Positions 1 to 7,659 of a DNA stretch of 21,970 nucleotides are shown piece by piece. Source of the stretch: Flavobacteriales bacterium (GTDB lineage: Bacteria; Bacteroidota; Bacteroidia; Flavobacteriales; BACL11); the NCBI GenBank assembly GCA_018695965.1, contig JABHQB010000029.1, forward strand, positions 1 to 21,970, in the 5' to 3' direction. Both the position numbers and the translations under genes were made by a program. The notes beneath the pieces were generated by a model, which saw only the letters and a program-made list of their open reading frames with translations, had not been told where the DNA came from and ran no database searches. Within the stretch, counting starts at the first letter, position 1, and each line of letters begins with the position of its first letter.

Positions 1-1049
1 CTGGATTACAGAAGATAAATATTAATCCTCAATTAAATCCAGCTTATACATTTGATGCTTTTGTTGAGGGAGAATGTAATAGGTTAGCAAGATCCGCTGG
101 ATATGCTGTAGCTCAAAAACCAGGAGGAACTTCATTTAATCCTTTGTTAATTTATGGTTCTGGAGGTTTAGGGAAAACACATTTGGCAAATGCTATAGGG
201 TTAGAAACAAAGCAACTATTCCCTGAAAATACTGTATTATATGTTTCAGCAGACAAGTTTCAAACTCAATTTGTCGACTCTATTATGGATGGAAAAATTA
301 ATGATTTCATGCATTTCTATCAATCAATTGATGTTTTAATTATTGATGATGTACAATTCTTATGTGGAAAGGAAAAAACTCAAGATGCATTCTTCCATAT
401 ATTTAATCACTTACACCAAAATGGCAAGCAAATTATCTTAACTTCTGATAAGGCTCCTGTTGACATAGTAGGAATGGAACAAAGATTACTTTCTAGATTT
501 AAGTGGGGATTAGCAGCTGATTTGCAATCTCCAGAATTAGAGACTAGACTTGCTATACTAAAAAAGAAGATTAAGAATGATGGAATTGATATTCCTTATG
601 AAGTAATAGAATATATAGCCTATTCTATTACAACAAATATAAGAGAATTAGAAGGAAGTTTAATTTCTTTACTTGCGCAAGCCTCTTTAAACAGAAAAGA
701 AATAACAATTGATTTAGCAAAGAACATGCTAGACAAATTTGTAAAAAATACTGCTAGAGAGGTTTCTATCGACTATATACAAAAAGTTGTTTGTGACTAT
801 TTTGATATTCCAGTAGATATAATGAAATCGAAAACTAGAAAAAGGGAAATTGTACAAGCCAGACAATTAGCAATGTATTTTTCTAAACAACTTACTAAGT
901 CTTCTTTAGCTCATATTGGAAAGCACTGCGGAAACAAAGATCACGCAACTGTACTTCATGCATGTAAAACAGTGAACAATCTATCTGATACTGACAAAAG
1001 GTTTAAAGGGTATATCTCTGACATTGAGAAGAGATTAATCCACTCATAG
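1..1049 (+). CDS. dnaA: Chromosomal replication initiator DnaA, 5'-truncated by window edge
   Basis: DnaA binds origin boxes and opens DNA for replication. The frame is open from base 3, so the gene begins outside the window; about 349 C-terminal residues are visible, covering the AAA+ domain III and the DNA-binding domain IV. The reading before the first possible internal start (TTG at 144) is clearly DnaA (NPAYTFDAFVEG, NRLARSAGYAVAQKPGG). Visible motifs are Walker A GSGGLGKTH, Walker B VLIIDDVQFL, sensor 1 ILTSDKAP, sensor 2 IRELEGSL, and the domain IV signature GNKDHATVLHACKTV near the C-terminus. The phosphatase gene starts 4 nt after the stop, suggesting co-transcription. No cluster of DnaA boxes is seen in this window, so an origin, if linked, lies elsewhere. 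Identity is certain; the N-terminal domain I and linker are not visible. Confidence 0.97.
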   Translation, partial: GLQKININPQLNPAYTFDAFVEGECNRLARSAGYAVAQKPGGTSFNPLLIYGSGGLGKTHLANAIGLETKQLFPENTVLYVSADKFQTQFVDSIMDGKINDFMHFYQSIDVLIIDDVQFLCGKEKTQDAFFHIFNHLHQNGKQIILTSDKAPVDIVGMEQRLLSRFKWGLAADLQSPELETRLAILKKKIKNDGIDIPYEVIEYIAYSITTNIRELEGSLISLLAQASLNRKEITIDLAKNMLDKFVKNTAREVSIDYIQKVVCDYFDIPVDIMKSKTRKREIVQARQLAMYFSKQLTKSSLAHIGKHCGNKDHATVLHACKTVNNLSDTDKRFKGYISDIEKRLIHS

Positions 1050-1053
1050 GATC

Positions 1054-1500
1054 ATGAAAATTTTAATGGTTTGTTTAGGAAACATCTGTAGATCTCCTCT
1101 TGCAGAAGGAATCTTAAAAAACAAAACCCAGAATCTTGATGTATTTGTTGACTCTGCAGGAACCTCATCATACCATGTTGGAAATCTGCCAGATTCCAGA
1201 TCTATTGAAATTGCAAATAAAAATGGAATTGACTTAACATACCAAAGAGCAAGGCAATTTTCAGAAAAAGATTTTGATGATTTTGATAAGATCTATGCGA
1301 TGGACACCAATAATTATTCAAACATAATTTCTCTTGGAAGAAATCAATCAGACAGAGATAAAGTAGATGTTATTTTAAACGAATTAACCCCAAAATCTTA
1401 TGATAGTGTTCCAGATCCATATTACGGAGCAGGTGATGGTTTTCAAATTGTATATAATATGCTAGACAACGCTTGTGATGCTATTGTTGGAAAATTATGA
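1054..1500 (+). CDS. Low-molecular-weight protein tyrosine phosphatase
   Basis: Cytoplasmic phosphatase of the LMW-PTP/Wzb family (148 aa, usual length about 150). The N-terminal P-loop C-L-G-N-I-C-R-S gives the CX5R active site with Cys7 as nucleophile and Arg13 binding phosphate. The general-acid loop VPDPYYGAGDGF carries Asp121 in the family's DP(Y) motif. The start ATG is 4 nt after dnaA, and its stop overlaps the next start (ATGA), so translation of the three genes is probably coupled. Some LMW-PTPs act on tyrosine kinases of capsule export, but no such kinase is nearby. The substrate here is unknown, and an arsenate reductase role is an alternative that sequence alone cannot exclude. 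Confidence 0.93.
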   Translation: MKILMVCLGNICRSPLAEGILKNKTQNLDVFVDSAGTSSYHVGNLPDSRSIEIANKNGIDLTYQRARQFSEKDFDDFDKIYAMDTNNYSNIISLGRNQSDRDKVDVILNELTPKSYDSVPDPYYGAGDGFQIVYNMLDNACDAIVGKL

Positions 1501-2210
1501 ACCAAGGTAAGTTATATTTAATCCCAACAATTATAGGTGAAGGTACTGAGGAGAAAACTCTTCCTTCTTTTGTTAGGGATAAAATTAAAGATATTGATAT
1601 TTTTATTGTAGAAAACATAAGGACTTCTAGAAGATTTATGAAGAAAATATACAAAGAAAAAAATATTGACTCTACCCTATTCTACTCTTACGGAAAACAT
1701 GATAAATTAAATCTTGAAGAAGAATTTTTACCTCATATTTATCAGGGAAAGGATGTTGGAATAATCTCGGAAGCGGGAGTACCGTGTGTTGCAGATCCAG
1801 GGTCAAAAATTGTAAATTTCGCTCATAAATTTCAAATAGAAGTAGTTCCATTAGTAGGGCCTTCTTCTATTTTACTAGCGCTAATGTCATCTGGATTAAA
1901 CGGACAAAACTTTGCGTTTATTGGATATCTCCCCATTGACAAATCTGAAAGAAGTAGAAAAATAAAAGATTTAGAGGTATTAAGTAGAAAAACTAAACAA
2001 ACTCAGATTTTTATGGAAACCCCCTACAGAAATATTCAACTGTTTGAGTCTGTATTAAAAGTTTGTTCTAAAAATACTAAACTATGTATTGCAGCAAATA
2101 TTACATTTGATTCAGAAAACATAAAAACAAAAACAATTGAGGAGTGGAAATTATCTAGTCCTCCTAACATACATAAATCACCAACAATATTTCTTATTCA
2201 CGCTAGATAA
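1497..2210 (+). CDS. RsmI-like SAM-dependent methyltransferase (tetrapyrrole methylase fold)
   Basis: Protein of 237 aa in the tetrapyrrole-methylase superfamily, closest in motif pattern to RsmI, which 2'-O-methylates C1402 of 16S rRNA. Seen: N-terminal LYLIPTIIGEG (RsmI-like LYLIPTPLG), SEAGVPCVADPGS at about 91-103, VGPSSILLALMSSG at 120-133 and METPYRN at 173-179. It is shorter than classical RsmI (about 280 aa) because it ends soon after the methylase core. Bacteroidota often carry such a short paralogue besides true RsmI, so I do not assign rsmI. The ATG overlaps the phosphatase stop by 4 nt, and a strong hairpin terminator follows. The substrate remains inferred from the family. Confidence 0.85.
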   Translation: MNQGKLYLIPTIIGEGTEEKTLPSFVRDKIKDIDIFIVENIRTSRRFMKKIYKEKNIDSTLFYSYGKHDKLNLEEEFLPHIYQGKDVGIISEAGVPCVADPGSKIVNFAHKFQIEVVPLVGPSSILLALMSSGLNGQNFAFIGYLPIDKSERSRKIKDLEVLSRKTKQTQIFMETPYRNIQLFESVLKVCSKNTKLCIAANITFDSENIKTKTIEEWKLSSPPNIHKSPTIFLIHAR

Positions 2211-2230
2211 AGAATCAACAACTAATACAA

Positions 2231-2260
2231 AAAAACCACTGATTTCTCAGTGGTTTTTTT
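2231..2260. terminator. Bidirectional rho-independent terminator between convergent genes
   Basis: Perfect 7-bp stem CCACTGA/TCAGTGG with loop TTTC (2236-2253), preceded by A5 and followed by T7. It therefore works on both strands, ending the dnaA-ptp-methylase transcript and the leftward peptidyl-prolyl isomerase transcript. Confidence 0.9.
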
Positions 2261-2266
2261 ATTTTA

Positions 2267-3382
2267 TTAATGGTTATGTCCATCATGATCATCATGATTA
2301 TGACCCTTGTGAGGGTCTTCCACATCTTCTTTAATCTCTAACAATTCTACTTCAAATATTAGAGTTGCATTCGGACCAATATTAGCTTGTGGAATACCTC
2401 TTTCTCCATAAGCTAGATTGGAAGGAATAATAAAATTCCATTTGTCACCAACTACCATTAATTGAACGCCTTCAGTCCATCCAGGAATAACTCTATTTAA
2501 TGGAAATTCTACTGGCTCACCTCTTTCTACAGAAGAGTCAAATATAGTTCCGTCAGTTAGCTTTCCGGTATAATGAACCTTTACGGTACTTGTTGCTTTC
2601 GGATGAACACTACCCTTACCTTTATTAATTACTTTATAAGCTAATCCGCTTTCAGTTACTGTAGCACCCTTAGTTAATCCTTTCATAGCTTTCTCCGATT
2701 CTAATTTCTTAAGTTTTTCTGCTTTTTTAGATTCAGCAATAACTTCCTCAAATACTTTATTAGCATCAAAATCTTTTGCCGAACCACTTCTAATGATTTC
2801 TATAGAAACAAGAATGTCATCTTGAACTATGGAGTTCACTACATCTTGTCCTTCGATCACATGTCCAAAAACCGAATGTTTATCATCTAACCATGGAGTT
2901 TCATTATGTGTGATAAAAAACTGAGATCCATTTGTAGAAGGTCCGGAATTAGCCATAGATAAAACACCAGATTTATCATGCTTTAAGTCAGGATGAAACT
3001 CATCTTGGAATTTGTATCCAGGATCACCCGATCCAGTTCCTAACGGGCATCCTCCTTGAATCATAAAGTTATCAATCACCCTGTGGAACTTTAGTCCATC
3101 ATAATAAGGAGTTCCTAAAGCCTTTGCTGTGTTTTTCATTGTTCCTTCTGACAAACTCACAAAGTTCGCTACTGTAATTGGAGTTTTCTCATATTCTAAT
3201 TCAATTAAAATATCTCCTTTTGTTGTTTTAATTTTTGCTTGCATACTGTTAATTTCTGTTTTATTAGTTTTTTCAAATTTTTTAGTTTCTTTATTCCATT
3301 TAACTTGTTGAGAATTCGCAAATTGACTACTAAATATAGCAATAGTCAAGATGAATGATTTAATAATGTTAATAGTTTTCAT
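2267..3382 (-). CDS. Exported cyclophilin-FKBP fusion peptidyl-prolyl isomerase with His-rich tail
   Basis: A 371-aa protein with two different prolyl-isomerase domains that probably assists folding outside the cytoplasm. Residues 1-25 form a type I signal peptide (basic start, hydrophobic core ILTIAIF, cleavage near FANS-QQ). A Lys-rich linker leads to a cyclophilin domain at about 47-200, with KFHRVIDNFMIQGG (catalytic Arg101), MANSGPSTNGSQFFITH and LDDKHSVFGHVIEG. A charged helical linker (about 205-235) precedes an FKBP domain at about 242-351 (VKVHYTGKLTDGTIFDSS, VIPGWTEGVQLM, NLAYGERG, LIFEVELLEI). The last 15 residues are rich in His and Asp, like the metal-binding tail of SlyD. The start is 6 nt after the stop of the upstream DHH gene, so the two are probably one operon. 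The fusion and signal peptide are seen; metal binding is inferred. Confidence 0.93.
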   Translation of the reverse strand: MKTINIIKSFILTIAIFSSQFANSQQVKWNKETKKFEKTNKTEINSMQAKIKTTKGDILIELEYEKTPITVANFVSLSEGTMKNTAKALGTPYYDGLKFHRVIDNFMIQGGCPLGTGSGDPGYKFQDEFHPDLKHDKSGVLSMANSGPSTNGSQFFITHNETPWLDDKHSVFGHVIEGQDVVNSIVQDDILVSIEIIRSGSAKDFDANKVFEEVIAESKKAEKLKKLESEKAMKGLTKGATVTESGLAYKVINKGKGSVHPKATSTVKVHYTGKLTDGTIFDSSVERGEPVEFPLNRVIPGWTEGVQLMVVGDKWNFIIPSNLAYGERGIPQANIGPNATLIFEVELLEIKEDVEDPHKGHNHDDHDGHNH

Positions 3383-3388
3383 GTGATT

Positions 3389-4402
3389 TTATTTAGTTAA
3401 GTTTTTTTTATTTTCTTTAAATATTGATATTACTTTTTCTATAGTTTTATTTACCGACAACTCTGAAATGCCACCAGAAGCATTCATATGCCCTCCTCCA
3501 CTAAAGTGTTTTTTAGCAATTTCATTTACTTTAAAATCTCCTTTTGAACGTAAAGACAATTTTACTACTCCTTCTTTTTCAGCAATAAAAACGGCAAATA
3601 TAATACCTTTTATTGCAAGAGCATAATTTACCACTCCTTCAGTATCTCCTTTCTTAAAGTTAAACTTTTTCAATTCTTCTTCTGTTAATGAAATAATAGC
3701 AGAATTTAATTCAGGAAATATTTGTAATTTATCATTTAAACAATAACCCAGGAGTTTTGTTCTGTTTTCAGAGTAATTATCATAAATTAAATCATGTATT
3801 TTTGAATTATCAGCTCCTAAATTAATAAGTTCAGCAATAATATGATGTGTTTTTGATGTAGTAGAAGAATACTTAAAAGAACCTGTGTCTGTCATGATTC
3901 CAGCATACAGACATTCAGACACATCTTTATTAATAAGATGTTTATATTCTAAGTTTTCAATCACTTCAAACAACAACTGTGCGGTAGAGCATGATTTAGG
4001 ATCAGAAATAATAATATTTGCGGCCTTTATATCCACCTCTTGATGATGATCAATCATAATTCTAATAGCTGAAGAATTTTCTACTACATCAGAATAATCT
4101 GAAATTCTACTTAAAGAATTAAAATCTAACAAGAAAATTAGATCAGCATTGTTAGTGATTTTCTGAGCTTTTTCTTTATCCTCAGAATAGATGACAACCT
4201 GGTCATTTCCTTTCATCCAATATAAAAAGGATGCGTAATCGTTAGGTGAAATAACTGTCACATTATGATTTAATTGTTTTAGAACTTCAGAAAGAGCAAG
4301 AGCGGAACCTAAAGCGTCAGCATCTGGACCTCTATGAACTGTAATTACAATATCTTTCGGATTTTGTAATAAGTCTTTTATTTCTGATATTTTTTCTTTC
4401 AT
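3389..4402 (-). CDS. DHH-family phosphoesterase, NrnA-like (oligoribonuclease/pAp phosphatase type)
   Basis: Cytoplasmic phosphoesterase of 337 aa, the normal size for NrnA, which degrades short RNA oligomers and 3'-phosphoadenosine 5'-phosphate. Motifs in order: HRGPDADALGS (His23, Asp27, Asp29), LLDFNSLSR (Asp93), the DHH triad at 118-120, GIMTDTGSFKYS, and the DHHA1 motif FSGGGHMNASGG near 300-310. An in-frame codon at 4441 gives a longer reading, but its extra residues (hydrophobic, then RP) are not part of the family. The ATG at 4402 is preferred because a perfect -7 box (TATTTTTG) ends 6 nt upstream of it. The gene is divergent from ndk and followed at 6 nt by the isomerase gene. The exact substrate is inferred from the family. 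Confidence 0.88.
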   Translation of the reverse strand: MKEKISEIKDLLQNPKDIVITVHRGPDADALGSALALSEVLKQLNHNVTVISPNDYASFLYWMKGNDQVVIYSEDKEKAQKITNNADLIFLLDFNSLSRISDYSDVVENSSAIRIMIDHHQEVDIKAANIIISDPKSCSTAQLLFEVIENLEYKHLINKDVSECLYAGIMTDTGSFKYSSTTSKTHHIIAELINLGADNSKIHDLIYDNYSENRTKLLGYCLNDKLQIFPELNSAIISLTEEELKKFNFKKGDTEGVVNYALAIKGIIFAVFIAEKEGVVKLSLRSKGDFKVNEIAKKHFSGGGHMNASGGISELSVNKTIEKVISIFKENKKNLTK

Positions 4403-4408
4403 GGGTCG

Positions 4409-4416
4409 CAAAAATA
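4409..4416 (-). promoter_or_regulatory. -7 promoter box for the DHH gene
   Basis: On the minus strand the box reads TATTTTTG, a perfect match to the Bacteroidota -7 consensus TAnnTTTG. Six nt (CGACCC) separate it from the ATG, so the transcript would be leaderless or nearly so. I see no clear -33 TTTG at the usual spacing. Confidence 0.65.
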
Positions 4417-4451
4417 AGAATAAAAAAACTATCGGAAACATTTATATTTCA

Positions 4452-4459
4452 TAGTTTTG
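4452..4459 (+). promoter_or_regulatory. -7 promoter box for ndk
   Basis: TAGTTTTG matches TAnnTTTG and lies 24 nt upstream of the ndk ATG, giving a short A-rich leader. It is back to back with the DHH promoter; 35 bp separate the two boxes. No TTTG is visible at the -33 position. Confidence 0.55.
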
Positions 4460-4483
4460 CAAACCATAAATAAAAAAAATACA

Positions 4484-4900
4484 ATGAGAAACATTACATT
4501 TACAATGATTAAACCAGAAGCTGTAGAAGCTGGAAATACTGGAGCTATTTTAAACAGAATGGAAGAAGCAGGATTTAGAATTTTAGCTTTGAAAAAAGTA
4601 CACCTCACTGCTGAAAGAGCAGGATTATTCTATGAAGTTCATAAAGAAAGACCTTTTTATGGAGAATTAGTAGAATACATGAGTGGAGGGCCAATTATTG
4701 CAGCTATCTTAGAAAAAGATAATGCTGTTGCTGATTTTAGAACTCTAATTGGATCCACTAACCCTGAAGAAGCGGATGAAGGAACTATAAGAAAAGAATT
4801 TGCTACTAGCCTTGCAATGAATGCTGTTCATGGTTCTGACTCTGACGAAAATGCTAATATTGAAGCTAATTTTCACTTCTCTGAAGAAGAAAGATTCTAA
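4484..4900 (+). CDS. ndk: Nucleoside diphosphate kinase
   Basis: Ndk moves the gamma phosphate of ATP to other nucleoside diphosphates through a phospho-histidine. The start ATG at 4484 gives 138 aa, the normal size, beginning ITFTMIKPEAV as expected. An in-frame codon 27 nt upstream would add nine polar residues absent from the family. Seen: RPFYGELVEYMSGGP, and NAVHGSDS with the active-site His in the canonical context. The region GSTNPEEADEGTIRKEF is a Kpn-loop variant typical of Bacteroidota. The gene stands alone, with a divergent upstream neighbour and a convergent downstream one. Confidence 0.97.
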   Translation: MRNITFTMIKPEAVEAGNTGAILNRMEEAGFRILALKKVHLTAERAGLFYEVHKERPFYGELVEYMSGGPIIAAILEKDNAVADFRTLIGSTNPEEADEGTIRKEFATSLAMNAVHGSDSDENANIEANFHFSEEERF

Positions 4901-4913
4901 AATACAATTCAAA

Positions 4914-4944
4914 CACTTACACTTAAAGATGTAGTGATTATTTT
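4914..4944. terminator. Weak hairpin between ndk and the DUF721 gene
   Basis: Arms CACTTACA (4914-4921) and TGTAGTG (4930-4936) pair imperfectly, with one bulged base. ATTATTTT follows on the plus strand. It sits exactly in the convergent gap, but it is AT-rich and of doubtful strength. Confidence 0.3.
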
Positions 4945-5231
4945 AATACAATATCTTTTACAATTTTTCTGCCGATATTCTGATTGACACTCTCAACCAG
5001 TCCTTGTTTTTGATAAGATAACTCAGATCTTAAAACAGATGAGGATAAGTGAATGTAAATAATTCCATTTTGGAAATATTTATTTGTTATATAAGCCTGA
5101 AGATTCTTTCCAAGTATAGTATTTAGTTGATCTAGAGCTTCCACCCCATCTAGCTTCTTTTTTAATTTTGGTTTCTTAGATATTTTTTTCAATATATCTT
5201 CAAGACTGTTTATTTTCTTTCTTCTTGTCAT
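4938..5231 (-). CDS. DUF721 (DciA-like) protein
   Basis: A small basic protein of 97 aa with a Lys/Arg-rich N-terminus (TRRKKINSLEDILKKI) and a DUF721 core: LGKNLQAYITNKYFQNGIIYIHL, then SSSVLRSELSYQKQGLVESVNQNIG. DUF721 includes the replicative-helicase loader DciA and RecF-linked proteins of unknown role. Its ATG is 2 nt after the recF stop on the same strand, the arrangement usually seen in Bacteroidota. A role in DNA replication or repair is inferred from the domain and the recF neighbour. The protein is near the short end for the family and contains little besides the domain. Confidence 0.8.
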   Translation of the reverse strand: MTRRKKINSLEDILKKISKKPKLKKKLDGVEALDQLNTILGKNLQAYITNKYFQNGIIYIHLSSSVLRSELSYQKQGLVESVNQNIGRKIVKDIVLK

Positions 5232-5233
5232 TA

Positions 5234-6319
5234 CTAATTCTGAATGTTGAAAATAGAATATTCTGAAGATGTTTTTTTTAGTATTTTTTCACTTCTTGCT
5301 TTACTTGTATCTGTAATAAATACCTGATTAAAAGTTCCTCTTTTTACAAGTGAAATCAAACTTTCAACCCTTTTATCATCTAATTTATCAAAAATATCAT
5401 CTAACAGTAAAATTGGTTTTAATCCCAATTCTTCTTTTAGAAAATCAAACTGAGCTAATTTAAGTGAGATTAAAAAGGATTTTTGCTGTCCTTGTGAAGA
5501 ATATTTCTTTACAGAAGATCCTTTAAGTGTAAATAATAAATCGTCTTTATGAATCCCAACACTAGTTCTGCAAGATATCTTATCTTGTTTCAATGAATTA
5601 TTTAATTGAGTTAAATAATCGTTTTCATTTAACTGACTTTTGTATTCAATATCTACTTTCTCTTTTCCACTACTAATCTCTGTATAATATTTCTGAAAAA
5701 CAGGAACAAACTTTTCTAGATACTTTTTTCTTTCAGTAAAAATAATATACCCATAATTCATAAGAAGTTCATTGTAAGTAGTTAAAGTAATCTCATCAAA
5801 AGTATTACTTGATAAAAAATGTTTTAATAATTCATTCCTTTGTTTTATTGTTTTATTGTAAGAAATTAAAGTTCTTAGATAAAAATTATTAAACTGAGAA
5901 ATTCCTGAATCTAAATATTTTCTTCTTGAATCACTGTGTTCTGTAATCAGAGATGTATCTGTTGGGGAAACAAAAACAACTGGATAATTTCCAATGTGAT
6001 CTGAGAATCTTTTATATTTTTTATCATTATTTTTTACAGATTTAGGAAAACCATCTTTTACATTACAAACTATATTTGAAAAACTATTCTCTCTAATAAA
6101 AGAACCTTTAATTGTAAAGTATTCAGAATTAAAATTAATACTTGTAGAATCGCTTGAATTAAAATAACTTTTAGTTAACGATAGATAATAAATTGCATCT
6201 AGAATATTTGTTTTTCCTGAACCATTATCACCAACAAAGCAGTTAACTCTATCATTAAATTCCCAGGAAGAATCTAAATGATTTTTAAAGTTGAGTAATC
6301 TTAGGTTTTTTAATTTCAA
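5234..6319 (-). CDS. recF: DNA replication and repair protein RecF
   Basis: RecF is an SMC-like ATPase that helps load RecA at single-strand gaps. The 361-aa length is normal. Seen: N-terminal LRLLNFKNHLDSSWEF, Walker A GDNGSGKTNI at 30-39, VVFVSPTDTSLI at 114-125, GSPSERRKYLD-like SRRKYLDSGISQF, the ABC signature SSQGQQKSFLISLKLAQ at 274-290 and Walker B ILLLDDIFDKLD at 303-314. The start is TTG: no in-frame ATG, GTG or further TTG lies between it and the upstream stop, and the family N-terminus begins exactly here. Its promoter box at 6342-6349 faces that of the divergent TPR gene. The DUF721 gene follows after 2 nt. Confidence 0.95.
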   Translation of the reverse strand: MKLKNLRLLNFKNHLDSSWEFNDRVNCFVGDNGSGKTNILDAIYYLSLTKSYFNSSDSTSINFNSEYFTIKGSFIRENSFSNIVCNVKDGFPKSVKNNDKKYKRFSDHIGNYPVVFVSPTDTSLITEHSDSRRKYLDSGISQFNNFYLRTLISYNKTIKQRNELLKHFLSSNTFDEITLTTYNELLMNYGYIIFTERKKYLEKFVPVFQKYYTEISSGKEKVDIEYKSQLNENDYLTQLNNSLKQDKISCRTSVGIHKDDLLFTLKGSSVKKYSSQGQQKSFLISLKLAQFDFLKEELGLKPILLLDDIFDKLDDKRVESLISLVKRGTFNQVFITDTSKARSEKILKKTSSEYSIFNIQN

Positions 6320-6327
6320 TTTTGTTG

Positions 6328-6335
6328 TATATTTG
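6328..6335 (+). promoter_or_regulatory. -7 promoter box for the TPR-ribH operon
   Basis: TATATTTG matches TAnnTTTG, 22 nt before the ATG at 6358. Its expected transcription start (about 6342) falls inside the recF -7 box on the other strand. Confidence 0.6.
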
Positions 6336-6341
6336 CGAATT

Positions 6342-6349
6342 CAAAAATA
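6342..6349 (-). promoter_or_regulatory. -7 promoter box for recF
   Basis: The minus strand reads TATTTTTG, a perfect TAnnTTTG. It is 22 nt upstream of the recF TTG start and faces the plus-strand box at 6328-6335, so both promoters occupy the same 22 bp. Confidence 0.6.
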
Positions 6350-6357
6350 AAGATTAA

Positions 6358-7125
6358 ATGGCAAAAAAAGTAAATAAAACAGACGAACAATTTGCGAATG
6401 TTGAAGAGAACTTAAGTAAGGCGGGACTTTTTGTAGTAAAAAATCAGAAAAAATTACTGAAATTATTAGGATTTACACTAGCTATTATCGCTTTATTTGT
6501 AATTTTTAATCAATATTACACAATTAAATCATTTTTTCCACCTAAAGTTTACTCACTAGAAACAATCAACAAATCAAACTCAGATTTGTCTCAGGCTCAG
6601 TTTAATTTTGATAATAGAAACTATGAAGGAGCTCTCAATGGAGATACGGTAATAAATCCAATTGATAGCTCAACAATAATAAACAAAGGTTTCAAAGATA
6701 TTATCTCGGATTATCCTTATACAGAAGCTGCAAATTTATCAAATTATTATGCTGCTATTTGCCAACTAAATCTAGGGTCTAGATTGGATAGTTCTCAGTA
6801 TTTTGAAGATGCTCTAATCTCTTTAAATAACCTTGAAACTGATAATGAAATGATTTCATCATTAGTAACAGGACTAAAGGGAGACGCAAATATGGAATTG
6901 GGAAACACAACTGAAGCAATGAATTTCTACAAATCAGCAGCAACTGACTATGTAAATGATCTTACTACTCCTTATTTTATGATGAAACAAGCTCATATAC
7001 ATGAAATAAATAAAGATTTCTCTTCAGCTCTTGAAATTTATAATACAATAAAATCAGAATATTCTGATTCACAAGAGGGTGAGAATATTGATAAATATAT
7101 TTCATCCGCATCAAACAGAAGATAA
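6358..7125 (+). CDS. Membrane-anchored tetratricopeptide-repeat protein
   Basis: A 255-aa protein with a basic cytoplasmic N-terminus (1-33), one membrane segment at about 34-52 (LLKLLGFTLAIIALFVIF), and a C-terminal region of TPR-type helices. Residues 125-165 (NYYAAICQLNLG) and 168-235 (GLKGDANMELGNTTEAMNFYKSA, FSSALEIYNTI) show the alternating helix pattern. The topology resembles YfgM, with one N-terminal anchor and TPRs in the periplasm. The same gene type commonly precedes ribH in Flavobacteriia. The ATG at 6358 follows a -7 box and an A-rich stretch. It likely acts in protein-protein interaction at the inner membrane; a precise role cannot be read from the sequence. Confidence 0.8.
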   Translation: MAKKVNKTDEQFANVEENLSKAGLFVVKNQKKLLKLLGFTLAIIALFVIFNQYYTIKSFFPPKVYSLETINKSNSDLSQAQFNFDNRNYEGALNGDTVINPIDSSTIINKGFKDIISDYPYTEAANLSNYYAAICQLNLGSRLDSSQYFEDALISLNNLETDNEMISSLVTGLKGDANMELGNTTEAMNFYKSAATDYVNDLTTPYFMMKQAHIHEINKDFSSALEIYNTIKSEYSDSQEGENIDKYISSASNRR

Positions 7126-7140
7126 AAACCCATCATAAAG

Positions 7141-7620
7141 ATGGCAACAACTAACAACAACTTATCAGATTACAACATGGAAGAAGTGCCTTCTTCTGAA
7201 GGTATGCGTTTTGCAATTATTGTTTCTGAATGGAATAATCATATTACCGAGAACCTATATATAGGAGCCGAGAAAACATTAATTAAATTAGGAACAAAAC
7301 AGAATGATATAGTTAGAATTGATGTTCCTGGAAGCTTTGAACTAGTTTTTGGAGCGAAAATAGCTTCAAAATATAACTATGATGCTATTATTTGTTTAGG
7401 TTCGGTAATTAAAGGAGAAACCGATCACTTTGACTATATATGCAATGCGGTTTCTCTAGGAATTAAGGATTTGAATGTACACGGTGATGTTCCTGTAATA
7501 TTTGGAGTTTTGACAGACAACAACGAACAACAATCTATTGATAGGTCTGGTGGAAAGCACGGAAACAAAGGAATAGAAGCTGCTATTACCGCTATAAAAA
7601 TGGCTGTATTAAATAAATAA
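7141..7620 (+). CDS. ribH: 6,7-dimethyl-8-ribityllumazine synthase
   Basis: RibH condenses 5-amino-6-ribitylamino-uracil with dihydroxybutanone phosphate in riboflavin synthesis. The 159-aa length is normal. Seen: IIVSEWNNHIT, with Trp31 at the usual aromatic ring-stacking position; VPGSFELVFGAK (phosphate and ribityl site); CLGSVIKGETDHFDYIC, with catalytic His96; PVIFGVLT; and the C-terminal IDRSGGKHGNKG with Arg135. The first 20 residues are an extension common in Bacteroidota. The ATG lies 15 nt after the TPR gene, so the two are probably co-transcribed. No other rib genes are nearby, which is usual for this lineage. Confidence 0.97.
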   Translation: MATTNNNLSDYNMEEVPSSEGMRFAIIVSEWNNHITENLYIGAEKTLIKLGTKQNDIVRIDVPGSFELVFGAKIASKYNYDAIICLGSVIKGETDHFDYICNAVSLGIKDLNVHGDVPVIFGVLTDNNEQQSIDRSGGKHGNKGIEAAITAIKMAVLNK

Positions 7621-7659
7621 AAAATAGTACAGAATATTTTTATCTGAAATAAATAAGTA

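Noticed and set aside
1..1049. Replication origin next to dnaA
   Set aside because: No cluster of TTATNCACA boxes or AT-rich unwinding repeats is visible in the window; an origin upstream of dnaA would be outside it.
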